Counted from the stretch's first letter, positions 9,878 through 19,098 are shown. The stretch is DNA of 64,000 bases from a bacterium (GCA_016716565.1 JADJWC010000001.1:744001-808000), one strand, 5' to 3'. Translations and numbers: made by a program. The notes: a model not told the origin generated them from the sequence alone.

Positions 9878-9984
9878 GTCAGTAAATTACTATTTTAAGT
9901 GTAAGAAAATGGATTGATTAAGAACTTTCAAATTCTAAGCAATCAATCAGCTTCAAATAAAAATTGAACCACACAGGAATTATC

Positions 9985-11895
9985 ATGAAAAATCTGATTA
10001 CTACTTTTTTCTTAGTTATAACCTCTGTTTATATAATCCCACAGACAGAATTACCAACTGAAACTTCAGTCTTATTCAGCGGTTCGGGGAATTGCATACT
10101 TTGTCACAACAGTAATGGAAGTGCAATGACATGGAATGGGATAGATGTCTCTCCAATTACTTACTGGCGCTCGACGATGATGGGAAATGCAAGCAAAGAC
10201 CCATTGTGGAGAGCGATGGTAGCAGAAGAAGTTCATAACTTTCCTCAGCACCAGGAGCTAATAGAAAGTACCTGTCTGAAATGTCATTCGCCAATGGGAT
10301 ATACTCAAGCTATTTACAACGGACAGACTGGTTACTCAATGGCTGAATTAAAGCAAGATCCTCTGGCAAATGATGGAGTAAGCTGTACTGCTTGTCATCA
10401 GATAAAACCGGATAATTTCGGAACGCAGCAGTCTTATTCCGGAAATTATATCATTGAAGCTGACAGCATTTTATATGGACCTTATGAAAACTCAGATACA
10501 ACTTTAATGTGGGCGATTATCGGTTACAAATCACAATTCAGTCCGCATGTAAATCAATCTGAACTTTGTGCAACGTGTCATACTTTATTTACACCAACGA
10601 TGGATGCACAGGGAAATATTATCGGAAGTTTTCCTGAACAAACACCCTACATCGAATGGAAGAACAGTGTTTATCCATCGCAGAACATTCAATGCCAGGA
10701 TTGTCATATGCCGAAGATTTATGACCCGATATTAATTTCGGGAATGGGAAACTTCCCTCCCAGAACTCCATTCTGGCGGCACACTTTTGTCGGTGGGAAT
10801 TTTTATATGCAGAATCTTTTGAAGAATAATATTGATTCGCTTGGTCTTACAGCAGAGCCAGAGCATTTTGATTCAACTATTTCCAGAACTGAATACAGTT
10901 TGAAAGAACAATCTGTTGAACTGACAGCATCAACGAGTTATCAAAATGATTTGTTGGAAGTAAAGTTGTATATCAAAAATCTAACCGGACATAAAATACC
11001 AACAGGAATTCCCTTCAGAAGAATGTGGATTCATCTTAAAGTTGAACAGGGAATTAGTAATGTCATTTTCGAATCTGGTGAATGGGACGCAACTGGTAAA
11101 ATAATTAATTACAATTCTGATTATGAACCGCATTATGATTTGATTGATTCGGAAAATCAAGTCCAGGTTTATGAAGGAGTTTTCATTAACGATGAGCAGC
11201 AGGTTACATATACTTTGTTAAGAGCGGCTGAATATATAAAAGATAATCGCTTACCTCCAGTTGGTTTTATAACGACTCATCCAAGTTATGATTCAATAAA
11301 GATAGTTGGTAATGCAAATGACGATCCTAATTTTAACAGATATGGTACCTATCAGGGGGGAACTGGAGGTGACAGTGTTACATATTTAATACCTACTCTA
11401 CCAAATACTGAATACCAAATAACCGTTGAAGTTTGTTATCAAACTGTAAAAACACAATTGGTTGATCATATCAGAACAATTAACAATGGAGATATTAACA
11501 GGTTTGTAAGTATGTACGATGCTTTACCAAACATTCCATTTATTATGAAGCAGGAAGTACTTGAAATTGTTACTAATGTTAATGATGAAAAAAAATCAAT
11601 TAGTGATTTTCATCTTGAGCAGAATTATCCAAATCCGTTTAATCCGAGCACGAAAATAAAATACACAATACCGGCCTCATCCCTAAATCCCTTCTCCAAA
11701 GGAAAAGGGACTTTCGTAACACTAAAAGTTTACGATATACTCGGCAATGAAGTTGCAACGCTTGTTAATGAAGAACAACAGACAGGAGGTTATGAAATTG
11801 AATTTGCGGCTGAAGGATTAACGAGCGGAATATATTTCTATAAGCTTCAAGCAGGCAGTTTTTCAGAAACTAAGAAAATGATCCTCCTACGCTAA
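9985..11895 (+). CDS. Secreted pentahaem c-type cytochrome with T9SS tail
   Basis: 636 aa from ATG 9985, chosen over TTG 9964 because AGGA sits seven bases upstream of it and it opens a clean signal peptide. Five CxxCH haem-attachment motifs are visible: CILCH (residues 37-41), CLKCH (97-101), CTACH (134-138), CATCH (195-199) and CQDCH (237-241). Residues about 290-540 are a beta-rich region without haems. The end is a T9SS type A sorting domain. The protein is therefore predicted to carry five covalent haems in the periplasm and then cross the outer membrane as a surface or secreted electron carrier. The tail has a 13-14 residue insertion encoded by a hairpin repeat (11680-11713) and its last codons are rewritten by another repeat (11883-11913). 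Confidence 0.88.
   Translation: MKNLITTFFLVITSVYIIPQTELPTETSVLFSGSGNCILCHNSNGSAMTWNGIDVSPITYWRSTMMGNASKDPLWRAMVAEEVHNFPQHQELIESTCLKCHSPMGYTQAIYNGQTGYSMAELKQDPLANDGVSCTACHQIKPDNFGTQQSYSGNYIIEADSILYGPYENSDTTLMWAIIGYKSQFSPHVNQSELCATCHTLFTPTMDAQGNIIGSFPEQTPYIEWKNSVYPSQNIQCQDCHMPKIYDPILISGMGNFPPRTPFWRHTFVGGNFYMQNLLKNNIDSLGLTAEPEHFDSTISRTEYSLKEQSVELTASTSYQNDLLEVKLYIKNLTGHKIPTGIPFRRMWIHLKVEQGISNVIFESGEWDATGKIINYNSDYEPHYDLIDSENQVQVYEGVFINDEQQVTYTLLRAAEYIKDNRLPPVGFITTHPSYDSIKIVGNANDDPNFNRYGTYQGGTGGDSVTYLIPTLPNTEYQITVEVCYQTVKTQLVDHIRTINNGDINRFVSMYDALPNIPFIMKQEVLEIVTNVNDEKKSISDFHLEQNYPNPFNPSTKIKYTIPASSLNPFSKGKGTFVTLKVYDILGNEVATLVNEEQQTGGYEIEFAAEGLTSGIYFYKLQAGSFSETKKMILLR
11680..11713. repeat. Hairpin repeat inserted in-frame in the cytochrome's T9SS tail
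   Basis: The core CCCTTCTCC-AAA-GGAAAAGGG (11689-11709) forms a 9-bp stem with one mismatch. It encodes the low-complexity S-L-N-P-F-S-K-G-K-G-T-F between the TIP strand and the VTLKVYD strand of the sorting domain, where most neighbouring tails have only a short turn. Confidence 0.65.
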
Positions 11896-11913
11896 TCGCT
11901 ACGGCGGACAAGT
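11883..11913. repeat. 31-nt element rewriting the 3' end of the cytochrome gene
   Basis: It begins CCTCCTACGCTAATCGC and ends GGCGGACAAGT. It sits after ATGAT in the codon for the Ile of the terminal M-I-L motif and brings a stop (TAA), giving MILLR. Removing it restores ATG ATT TTG ATG AAG TAA, the usual M-I-L-M-K ending. Sister copies: 21426-21456, 27711-27746 and 32735-32770. Confidence 0.75.
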
Positions 11914-11952
11914 TTTGATGAAGTAATTCCCTTGCCTCAAAAGTTTTTATTG

Positions 11953-11986
11953 CCCCTGTCAATTAAATACTAACAGGGGTTTTTTA
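11953..11986 (+). terminator. Rho-independent terminator
   Basis: CCCCTGT/ACAGGGG stem (11953-11959, 11973-11979) followed by seven T residues; terminates the cytochrome transcript. Confidence 0.9.
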
Positions 11987-12105
11987 TTTGCCTCTGACAA
12001 TCAAGAGGCTATTGTTTTTGAACAGAAAAAAGTCAATTTTCATCAGCCAAAATTAGTCCGATCTTTATAAAACAATTTTGTTCACTAAAATTAAAATACA
12101 CACTA

Positions 12106-15100
12106 TTGCTTAAGTATTTATTTGCTTTTGTATTTATCAATCAATTAATAATCTCTTCAGTTGTATGTGAAGTTTTTGCTCAGAAGGAAAGCATAGTATT
12201 TGAACATTACTCAATTGCCCAGGGTATGTATGAGACTAATATTTCTTCAATGATCCAGGATGACACCGGCTTTCTGTGGTTTGGTACGCATAGTGGTCTT
12301 GAAAAATTTGATGGTCACAATTTCACTAATTATAAAAACGATCCTGATGATACTAATAGTATTGATAATGCTATCGTGAATACATTATACGAAGATTCAG
12401 AAGGATATATTTGGTTAGGTACAAGAAACGGACTCGATAAATTTAATTACAAAACTGGTAGCTTCGCTCACTACCAACCAAATCCAGATGAACCGAAATC
12501 TAAACTGACAAATAATGTAGTATCAATTTATGAAGATGATGACAACAACATGCTCTGGATTGGGGCACTTGATGGATTACACAAATTCAATAAACTATCT
12601 GGCAGATTTATTAAAGTTCCTCTTGATGACAATATTTCCAATTATAGCAACAACCAATTCATAAATGTAATATTTAAAGATATTTCAGGATTCTTTTGGT
12701 TCGGTACAAGTAATGGCCTTTATAGGTTAAATAAAACATCAGAAAAGTTTGAACATTTCTGGTGTGACTCAATGGATGGCTCCTTTTCATCTGATTATTA
12801 TGTTAATACTGTTTTTGAAGATAAGGCTGGTTTTTTTTGGTTGGGGACACAAAATGGCCTGGTAAAATTTGATCCTAAAACATTTTCTTCTATCCGGTAT
12901 CTTAATGGAGAAGGTAATTCAATCAAATCAATATGTGAAGACGAATATGGAACTCTTTGGATTGGAACAAGTGAAAAAGGCCTTTATACATTTGATAAAG
13001 TTAAGTTAATAATCTCCAGGTACACTCATAATGCTGAAGAACGCAGCAGCATAAGCAGTAATTTAATAACATCGGTTTACAGAGAGCGATCCGGTACGAT
13101 CTGGGTAACTACATTCATAGGCGGAGTTAATAAAATAAATCGTGTAAAGATGCCGTTCAAAAAATATCCTGTCGAAGGTGTTACACAAATTATAAAAGGT
13201 AGCAAGGATAAAATCTGGATAAGCACAACAGAGGGTTGGAAAATATTTTATCCGAAAGATGAAAAGATTATATCATATTCCTTTGGCTCGGATTATTTGG
13301 TCGAAGAAGAAAAATCGGGAGATTTATGGATAGGTAAATCCTCTGGGGGTATTTACAAGCGCGATGCAAATGGAAGGATAACAAATTTTTATAGTTCTTC
13401 GCCAAAAGAATTTACTAAACCTATTTCCTGTTTCTTAAAAGATTCAGAAGGTAGAATTTGGCTTGGAACTAAAAAAGGGGAAGGCGGGATTTATAAAATT
13501 GAACCAGATCAAAATCGTGTTATAAAGGTTTTGCAACTTAATGGCAACATCAAAGATTTATATATGGATGATTTAGGAGTTTTATGGATCGCAACTTTCG
13601 AACGCGGTCTGTTTTGTTTTGATCCTGTAAAAAACATTATTACCAAAAATTATTCTTCGCACTCCCAAAATTTATATAGAACAAAAGGTCGTACTTATTT
13701 TGAAATAGTACCTGATAAAAGAGATCTATTGTGGATTGCCACAGAAAAAGGATTGTGCAAATATGACAGATTAAAAGATAGTCTTACTTATTACACTGAG
13801 AAAGATGGGTTACCGCACGAGCTAATTTTTTCAATGCTTATAGATAGCAATGGTGATCTCTGGCTGATTACAATGAAGACGATATCAAAATTTGATACGA
13901 AGACAAACAAATTTCAGAATTATGACGTATCGTATGGAGTACCAGAAAACGGTTTAAGTTATATTTATGGATGTAAAACTGAAAATGGTGAAATGTATTT
14001 CGGGTATCCTGCTGGTATTATCAGGTTCCATCCCGATAGCATTAAAATCAATCCATACATACCTCCCGTTGTAATTACTGCCGTAAAAAAACTTGATAAA
14101 TCTGTTCCGATTGAAGAAGAAATTCAGTTATCGTACGATGAAAACTTTTTGTCATTTGAATTTGTCGCTTTGAGTTACTTAAGTCAGGAGAGAAACCAAT
14201 ATGCTTATATGATGGAAGGAATTGATACTGGCTGGGTTTACTCGGGTAATAGAAAGTTTGCATCATATCCCAATCTTCCTCCCGGCGAATATATTTTCAG
14301 AGTTAAAGGATCAAACAATGACGGTGTTTGGAATGAAGCAGGCACTTCAATAGCCATATTTATTTCTCCACCCTGGTGGAGAACATGGTGGGCTTATTCG
14401 TTCTATGCTTTTTGTTTCATCTTTTCATTATATGCATTAAGACGTTATGAGATGAACAGAATATCGTATAAGAATCAGGTAAAAGTTAATCAAGCCGTAC
14501 TGGATGAAAAAGAAGAAACAGAAAAAATGAAATCACGTTTCTTTGCTAATATATCTCATGAATTCAGAACACCGCTTACTTTAATACTTGGTCCCGCCGA
14601 AAAGATCAATTCAAATGTTTCAACTAACGTAGTTAAAGATGCCAAAACTATTAAAAGAAATGCTCAACGATTACTTCAGCTTGTAAATCAATTGTTGGAT
14701 CTTTCAAGATTGGAAGCAGGGAAGTACAAGTTGAAAGCTTCAAAAGGAAATATTGCTTCTTTTGTAAAGGGAATTACGTTATCGTTTGAATCACTATCCG
14801 AATCAAAAGCTATAACATTAAAGCTGCAGACAGAAAAAGACCATATTGAACTTTACTTTGACAAAGAAAAGATGATCAAAATTCTCTCAAACATTCTGTC
14901 AAACGCATTTAAGTTCACACCGGAGGAAGGAAAGATTACAGTTTCATTAAGAGAGTGTCATTCCGAACTTGGTTCGGAATCCCTGTCAGTTAATAAGATG
15001 CTGAATCAAGTTCAGCATGACAATACAAAAGCGTTTGTTGAAATAAAAATAAAAGACACCGGAATAGGTATTCCCCAGGAGGATATACCAAAATTATTTG

Positions 15101-16179
15101 ACAGGTTTTACCAGGTAGATAGTTCGCTGACTAAGGAATATGAAGGCACTGGCATTGGCTTAGCTTTAACAAAAGAGTTAGTTGAGCTACATCATGGAAG
15201 CATCAGTGTAGAAAGTAAAATTGGAGAATGGACAGAATTTACAATAAACTTTCCTGCGGGCAGAGATCATCTAAAAGATGAAGAGATTATTGAAGAAATA
15301 GAAATAAAAACGGATGTCATTCTGAATCCCGATGAAATCGGGATGAAGAATCTCACCCTTCAAAACCCAACCGTGACTAATAAAAAAGAAGATTCTCTGC
15401 GAGTTACTCAGAATGACGGTGAAGATAAAACCATCATCTTAATCGTTGAGGACAATTATGATATGAGAGAGTACATTAAAGATTCCCTTGATCCAGGTTA
15501 CCAAATTGAAGAAGCGATAAATGGCGAACAGGGAGTAAGTAAAGCAGAAAAGATTATTCCCGATCTTATCATTTCAGATATGATGATGCCAAAAATGGAT
15601 GGTCATGAGCTGACAAGGATTTTAAAGAACAATGAAAAAACCAGTCATATCCCGATCATTTTGTTAACTGCAAAATCGGGTCAGGAAAATAAAATTGAAG
15701 GATTAGAAACAGGTGCTGATGATTATCTTACAAAACCTTTTGATCTGAAAGAACTACGGATAAGAGTAAAAAATTTAATTGCGATAAGAATAAAGCTGCA
15801 GGAAAAGTATGCTAAATTGGAAACTTATCCTCAGGGAATTGAAAATAAAAAACTAAGCAGCATAGATGAAGAATTTATGAGAAGAGTGATTACTGTAATT
15901 GAAAATCATTTATCTGATGAAGATTTCAGCACCGAAGAATTTGGTGAAGAACTTGGAATGAGCAGGATGCAGGTGCATAGAAAATTAAAAGCGCTGACAG
16001 GAAAATCAGCAATTCAGTATATTAAGACATTTAAGCTTGATAAAGCAAGAAAGATGATTAAGGAAAAAAGCGGAAATATTTCTGAGATTGCATATTCATT
16101 AGGCTTTGGAAGTCCTGCTTATTTTACAAAATGTTTCAAAGAAGAATTTGGCTACCCTCCCAGTGAAATATCAGAGTAA
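12106..16179 (+). CDS. Hybrid two-component regulator (propeller sensor, kinase, receiver, AraC HTH)
   Basis: 1357 aa, the HTCS architecture of Bacteroidota. TTG start, then a signal anchor (1-25). Periplasmic 'reg_prop' beta-propeller repeats (about 35-640, e.g. DTGFLWFGTHSGLEKFDG) and a Y_Y_Y domain (about 650-745) form the sensor. A transmembrane helix lies at about 757-778. The HisKA H-box NISHEFRTP has the phospho-acceptor His818. An HATPase domain with N-box and DTGIGIP follows, then a receiver domain with phospho-acceptor D1158 (SDMMMP) and an AraC-type HTH (about 1260-1357). All steps of signalling are in one polypeptide that should bind DNA while membrane-anchored. Two dispersed repeats are inserted in-frame, at about residues 951-972 and 1071-1104. 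The likely targets are neighbouring cargo genes, but no operator was recognised. Confidence 0.93.
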   Translation: MLKYLFAFVFINQLIISSVVCEVFAQKESIVFEHYSIAQGMYETNISSMIQDDTGFLWFGTHSGLEKFDGHNFTNYKNDPDDTNSIDNAIVNTLYEDSEGYIWLGTRNGLDKFNYKTGSFAHYQPNPDEPKSKLTNNVVSIYEDDDNNMLWIGALDGLHKFNKLSGRFIKVPLDDNISNYSNNQFINVIFKDISGFFWFGTSNGLYRLNKTSEKFEHFWCDSMDGSFSSDYYVNTVFEDKAGFFWLGTQNGLVKFDPKTFSSIRYLNGEGNSIKSICEDEYGTLWIGTSEKGLYTFDKVKLIISRYTHNAEERSSISSNLITSVYRERSGTIWVTTFIGGVNKINRVKMPFKKYPVEGVTQIIKGSKDKIWISTTEGWKIFYPKDEKIISYSFGSDYLVEEEKSGDLWIGKSSGGIYKRDANGRITNFYSSSPKEFTKPISCFLKDSEGRIWLGTKKGEGGIYKIEPDQNRVIKVLQLNGNIKDLYMDDLGVLWIATFERGLFCFDPVKNIITKNYSSHSQNLYRTKGRTYFEIVPDKRDLLWIATEKGLCKYDRLKDSLTYYTEKDGLPHELIFSMLIDSNGDLWLITMKTISKFDTKTNKFQNYDVSYGVPENGLSYIYGCKTENGEMYFGYPAGIIRFHPDSIKINPYIPPVVITAVKKLDKSVPIEEEIQLSYDENFLSFEFVALSYLSQERNQYAYMMEGIDTGWVYSGNRKFASYPNLPPGEYIFRVKGSNNDGVWNEAGTSIAIFISPPWWRTWWAYSFYAFCFIFSLYALRRYEMNRISYKNQVKVNQAVLDEKEETEKMKSRFFANISHEFRTPLTLILGPAEKINSNVSTNVVKDAKTIKRNAQRLLQLVNQLLDLSRLEAGKYKLKASKGNIASFVKGITLSFESLSESKAITLKLQTEKDHIELYFDKEKMIKILSNILSNAFKFTPEEGKITVSLRECHSELGSESLSVNKMLNQVQHDNTKAFVEIKIKDTGIGIPQEDIPKLFDRFYQVDSSLTKEYEGTGIGLALTKELVELHHGSISVESKIGEWTEFTINFPAGRDHLKDEEIIEEIEIKTDVILNPDEIGMKNLTLQNPTVTNKKEDSLRVTQNDGEDKTIILIVEDNYDMREYIKDSLDPGYQIEEAINGEQGVSKAEKIIPDLIISDMMMPKMDGHELTRILKNNEKTSHIPIILLTAKSGQENKIEGLETGADDYLTKPFDLKELRIRVKNLIAIRIKLQEKYAKLETYPQGIENKKLSSIDEEFMRRVITVIENHLSDEDFSTEEFGEELGMSRMQVHRKLKALTGKSAIQYIKTFKLDKARKMIKEKSGNISEIAYSLGFGSPAYFTKCFKEEFGYPPSEISE
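14957..15021. repeat. Double-hairpin repeat in-frame inside the HATPase domain
   Basis: Two perfect 8-bp hairpins in series: TTCCGAAC-TTG-GTTCGGAA (14961-14979) and ATGCTGAA-TCAAG-TTCAGCAT (14998-15018), flanked by GTCA and ending TGAC. It encodes about 22 residues (HSELGSES...MLNQVQHD) lying between the N-box and G1 box of the kinase, where HATPase domains normally have a short strand-to-strand turn. Confidence 0.8.
15316..15417. repeat. 102-bp MITE-like repeat, in-frame between the kinase and receiver domains
   Basis: Perfect 10-bp terminal inverted repeats GTCATTCTGA (15316-15325) and TCAGAATGAC (15408-15417), with a second nested pair AGAATCT/AGATTCT. The length is exactly 34 codons and the insert stays open in the kinase frame, extending the linker to the receiver domain. 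Confidence 0.8.
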
Positions 16180-16412
16180 TAGCAGTTTATAATTTTTAGC
16201 TTCGTTCTTGCCCAAAAAAAACTATCATTTTCTATAATGTTACAAAATCATAAGTTTTTGTTACAAATTTAATATGTAGCCCCTCTCTCCTTTTTGTTTA
16301 TTTGCGACAAACTTAATCAAAATCTTTTATTAAGCACCACGTATACGCTTTTAAGGTTTGATAATAAAAAAGGTGCCTTGAACCTAACCTATAAACTGCT
16401 CAGGAGGCTGTT

Positions 16413-17615
16413 ATGAAAATTTCTCTGATTCTAAGTTCGATTTTTATTTTGGTATTTTTTATTGGCTGTGAGGAAATTCAAACTCCCGTTGATACAAATG
16501 AAATTGAAACACTTCAAAAAGGCGGGGGAAATAAAATTGTAGTAAGCAATATAGACCAACTTTATGAAGCCGTGAATAATCCGGATAATATCGGCAAGAG
16601 ACTTTTACTAAATTGTGGAACTTATATACTGTCAGTGAATGACTCATCTGGTGCTCCACGGCCGAATAGCGGTCGTCTTGAACTTCAAGAGGACATGTCT
16701 CTCATAGGAGTAACTCATAATCGCTCTGCTGTTGTCATCGATGCGTCTGGCTTGCCAAATTCTTCGTTCGTTGTTTCATTTGGCCGAACTGGGCCTATCC
16801 GCATTGGACGCGGTAAAAATACCATTAAGTGGCTTACTATTATGGGCAATGAATTTGCTGCCGGTGGGATCGAAACCGATCTTATTGGAACACCGACAAC
16901 AGAAATTAAGGTTGCCCATGTAGTTTCGGGCGGAAGCTTGCGAGGAATTGACGTGAGAAACATAGGGGCAACTATGATCGGGCGACGAATTGACGCAGAG
17001 ATTGTTGATAATGAGTGCTTTGGTAAAGTTGAGGGCATCCGAATCGTTAATACCAACGGTGCTGATCAGGGACAAATTTTTGCCGAACTGCGAAATAACC
17101 GGGCACATGATTTCTATTTTGGTATAATCGTGAACAATAACCGATGCACTTCTGCGATGGTTGAAGTTACATCTCATGGTGACCGATTTGAGGGGAATGG
17201 TCTTGGCGGTTTGATCATCGGTGCAACTGCAGCTACTGGTACATCTGTCTCCAATTTAACAACCTTTGAAGCACATGGCACTAAATTTATCAACAATACC
17301 GGACCGATCGATCCAAACTTCAACGATGCCGGTGGGCTATTGGTGCTTGGTGCTGATGCATTTGGCCCTGATATGACATTTTCCAACACTGTTACTGTGC
17401 GGCTTTGGGGTGTAAAGGTATACGGCAATCAGAATATTGATTTTCAAGCGTTCGGTAGCAGGTCACTTGCAAACCCTCCTGTACTTGGTGGAACAAATAA
17501 TCACGCCTTGATAAAACTTTATGGCACCAGCAGGTGGATTGATGTGGTGTCAACTAACAGTTTTCCTGAAGATCCAAATAACACAAATACAGTAACGGTC
17601 GTTCGTGGAAATTGA
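16413..17615 (+). CDS. Lipoprotein with a predicted parallel beta-helix
   Basis: 400 aa. Strong ribosome binding site (AGGAGG) 6 bp before the ATG. A lipobox F-I-G-C gives lipidation at C19 and the next residues (EE) allow outer-membrane sorting. Residues about 45-380 contain short repeated strands with N/G turns (for example EGIRIVNTNGADQGQIFAELRNN split over two turns, and GGLIIGATAATGTSVSN), typical of right-handed parallel beta-helices. There is no T9SS tail, unlike the neighbours. No catalytic motif was recognised, and the function is unknown. The coding sequence looks more GC-rich than neighbouring genes and carries several long accidental antisense frames, consistent with a different origin. 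The 233 bp upstream of it hold no recognisable element. Confidence 0.65.
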   Translation: MKISLILSSIFILVFFIGCEEIQTPVDTNEIETLQKGGGNKIVVSNIDQLYEAVNNPDNIGKRLLLNCGTYILSVNDSSGAPRPNSGRLELQEDMSLIGVTHNRSAVVIDASGLPNSSFVVSFGRTGPIRIGRGKNTIKWLTIMGNEFAAGGIETDLIGTPTTEIKVAHVVSGGSLRGIDVRNIGATMIGRRIDAEIVDNECFGKVEGIRIVNTNGADQGQIFAELRNNRAHDFYFGIIVNNNRCTSAMVEVTSHGDRFEGNGLGGLIIGATAATGTSVSNLTTFEAHGTKFINNTGPIDPNFNDAGGLLVLGADAFGPDMTFSNTVTVRLWGVKVYGNQNIDFQAFGSRSLANPPVLGGTNNHALIKLYGTSRWIDVVSTNSFPEDPNNTNTVTVVRGN

Positions 17616-17663
17616 AAAGGAAAAGTGTTTTGTGTCAATAAACTATCATAGAGGAATAATCCT

Positions 17664-18989
17664 ATGAAAAAATCTACTTGTGTTTCATTGCTTTTAATTG
17701 CTGTGTTTGCAACTACGCATCCATTATCAGCACAATGGGTGCAGACAAGCGAACCTTCTGGTGCGGTTTTTAGCCTTGGGGTTTCCGGCACAAGCCTTTT
17801 AGCAGGAACCGTAAATGGTGTTTTTCGTTCTACTGACTTTGGGGATACTTGGAATTTGACCTTGCCACCAACAATACTTTCTTTTGTAGAGGATTTCGCA
17901 TTGGACTCTGCTGAAGTTGGTAACAGAAATCTTTTTGCAGGTGGTCAGGGTGGAGTTTATTTATCCAAAGATGATGGTGTAACCTGGCAAGCGGTTAACT
18001 CGGGCTTGGAGAATAGAGAGGTTAGATCACTTGCTGTAATTCGCAACGAGACAGAAGGAAGTACTCTGCTTGCAGGAACAACCGAAGGTGTTTTCCTCTC
18101 ATCTGACAATGGTGCAAGTTGGATGCCATCAGGTCTCACTAACTTGATTGTTTATGCCCTGACAGTTTTTAAAGATGAAACGGGTGACACAATTATACTT
18201 GCTGGTATCGACAGGGAATATACTAATCTAAATAATTGCATATTTCGTTCAACTGACGATGGTCAAAGCTGGATTGAATCATATTCACCCACATTATGGG
18301 CAGGTTCTTTTGCAATTATTCCCAGCGAAACTAATGGAATGAAAATCTTTGCCGGAACGTATTTCTCTGTCTTTTTATCGACCAACAATGGATCAGATTG
18401 GACTAGTATAAATGCAGGATTGAATAGGAGTGTTTACTCACTAGCAAGCAGTGCCAACGAAACGAGTGGAACTAATCTCTTTGCAGGTACCTTTCTTGGT
18501 GGTGTTTATCTCTCAACAAATAACGGAACAAACTGGACAGAAGTCAATTCAGGTCTCTCTTATGAAAATGATTATATCTATTCACTTGCAATATTGGATC
18601 AATACATCTTCGCTGGAACACTTCACCTAAATGGTGGTGTTTGGAGACGACCACTATCAGAAATGGTTACGTCCATAGAAAATGATATTGAAAATTATCC
18701 AGCTCAATTCTTACTTGAACAAAATTACCCTAATCCATTTAATCCAAGTACGAAAATCAGATACACAATACCGAATGTCATTGCGAGTGAAACGAAGCAA
18801 TCTCAATTTGTCAGTTTAAAAATTTATGATGTATTGGGTAAAGAAGTAGCAGGATTGGTAGATGAGTATAAAACAGCAGGTGAGTATGAGGTTAAATTTA
18901 ATGCTTCACAGCTACCAAGCGGAACGTATTTTTATCAGTTGAAAGCAGGAGAATTTACAGCTGTGAAGAAAATGATTTTACTGAAATGA
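17664..18989 (+). CDS. Secreted BNR/Ycf48-like beta-propeller with T9SS tail
   Basis: 441 aa with a signal peptide (1-24, ending LSAQ). Residues 25-330 hold about seven propeller repeats of the form LLAGT-x-x-GVF(R/L)S(T/S)D-x-G-x-x-W. Between them are N-E-T-x-G-x-x-L-(F/L)-A-G-T strands in a roughly 45-residue period. The end is a T9SS type A tail (NYPNPFNPSTKIRYT to MILLK). The tail hairpin contains an in-frame 29-bp repeat (18777-18805), coding V-I-A-S-E-T-K-Q-S. It lies 48 bp after the lipoprotein gene and 109 bp before a related propeller gene, and may be cotranscribed with the former. The function is probably extracellular binding or scaffolding; there are no catalytic residues I can name. 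Confidence 0.83.
   Translation: MKKSTCVSLLLIAVFATTHPLSAQWVQTSEPSGAVFSLGVSGTSLLAGTVNGVFRSTDFGDTWNLTLPPTILSFVEDFALDSAEVGNRNLFAGGQGGVYLSKDDGVTWQAVNSGLENREVRSLAVIRNETEGSTLLAGTTEGVFLSSDNGASWMPSGLTNLIVYALTVFKDETGDTIILAGIDREYTNLNNCIFRSTDDGQSWIESYSPTLWAGSFAIIPSETNGMKIFAGTYFSVFLSTNNGSDWTSINAGLNRSVYSLASSANETSGTNLFAGTFLGGVYLSTNNGTNWTEVNSGLSYENDYIYSLAILDQYIFAGTLHLNGGVWRRPLSEMVTSIENDIENYPAQFLLEQNYPNPFNPSTKIRYTIPNVIASETKQSQFVSLKIYDVLGKEVAGLVDEYKTAGEYEVKFNASQLPSGTYFYQLKAGEFTAVKKMILLK
18777..18805. repeat. 29-bp dispersed repeat in a T9SS tail
   Basis: It starts GTCATTGCGAGTGAAACG and ends AAGCAATCTCA, with inner arms ATTGCG.../...AAGCAAT giving an imperfect dyad. It encodes residues between the TIP and VSLKIYD strands of the sorting domain. 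An identical copy is at 21226-21254 in the next gene. Confidence 0.75.
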
Positions 18990-19003
18990 TGAAGCACGAA
19001 GAA

Positions 19004-19023
19004 CCTGCCTGCCGGCAGGCAGG
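19004..19023. repeat. Perfect 20-bp palindrome between two copies of a gene tail
   Basis: CCTGCCTGCC followed by its exact reverse complement. It lies 14 bp after the stop of the upstream propeller gene. Just after it, at 19025-19042, is a second copy of the terminal coding sequence (ATG ATT TTG CTG AAG TAA = MILLK). Confidence 0.7.
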
Positions 19024-19098
19024 GATGATTTTGCTGAAGTAATTATTAGCTGACAAATGAATTTCAATCAACATACATAAAAATATAAAGGAGGCTTT

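Noticed and set aside
16776..17177. 133-residue minus-strand frame inside the beta-helix lipoprotein gene
   Set aside because: It has no ribosome binding site and overlaps another shadow frame; the plus-strand gene has a strong AGGAGG, lipobox and coherent repeats.
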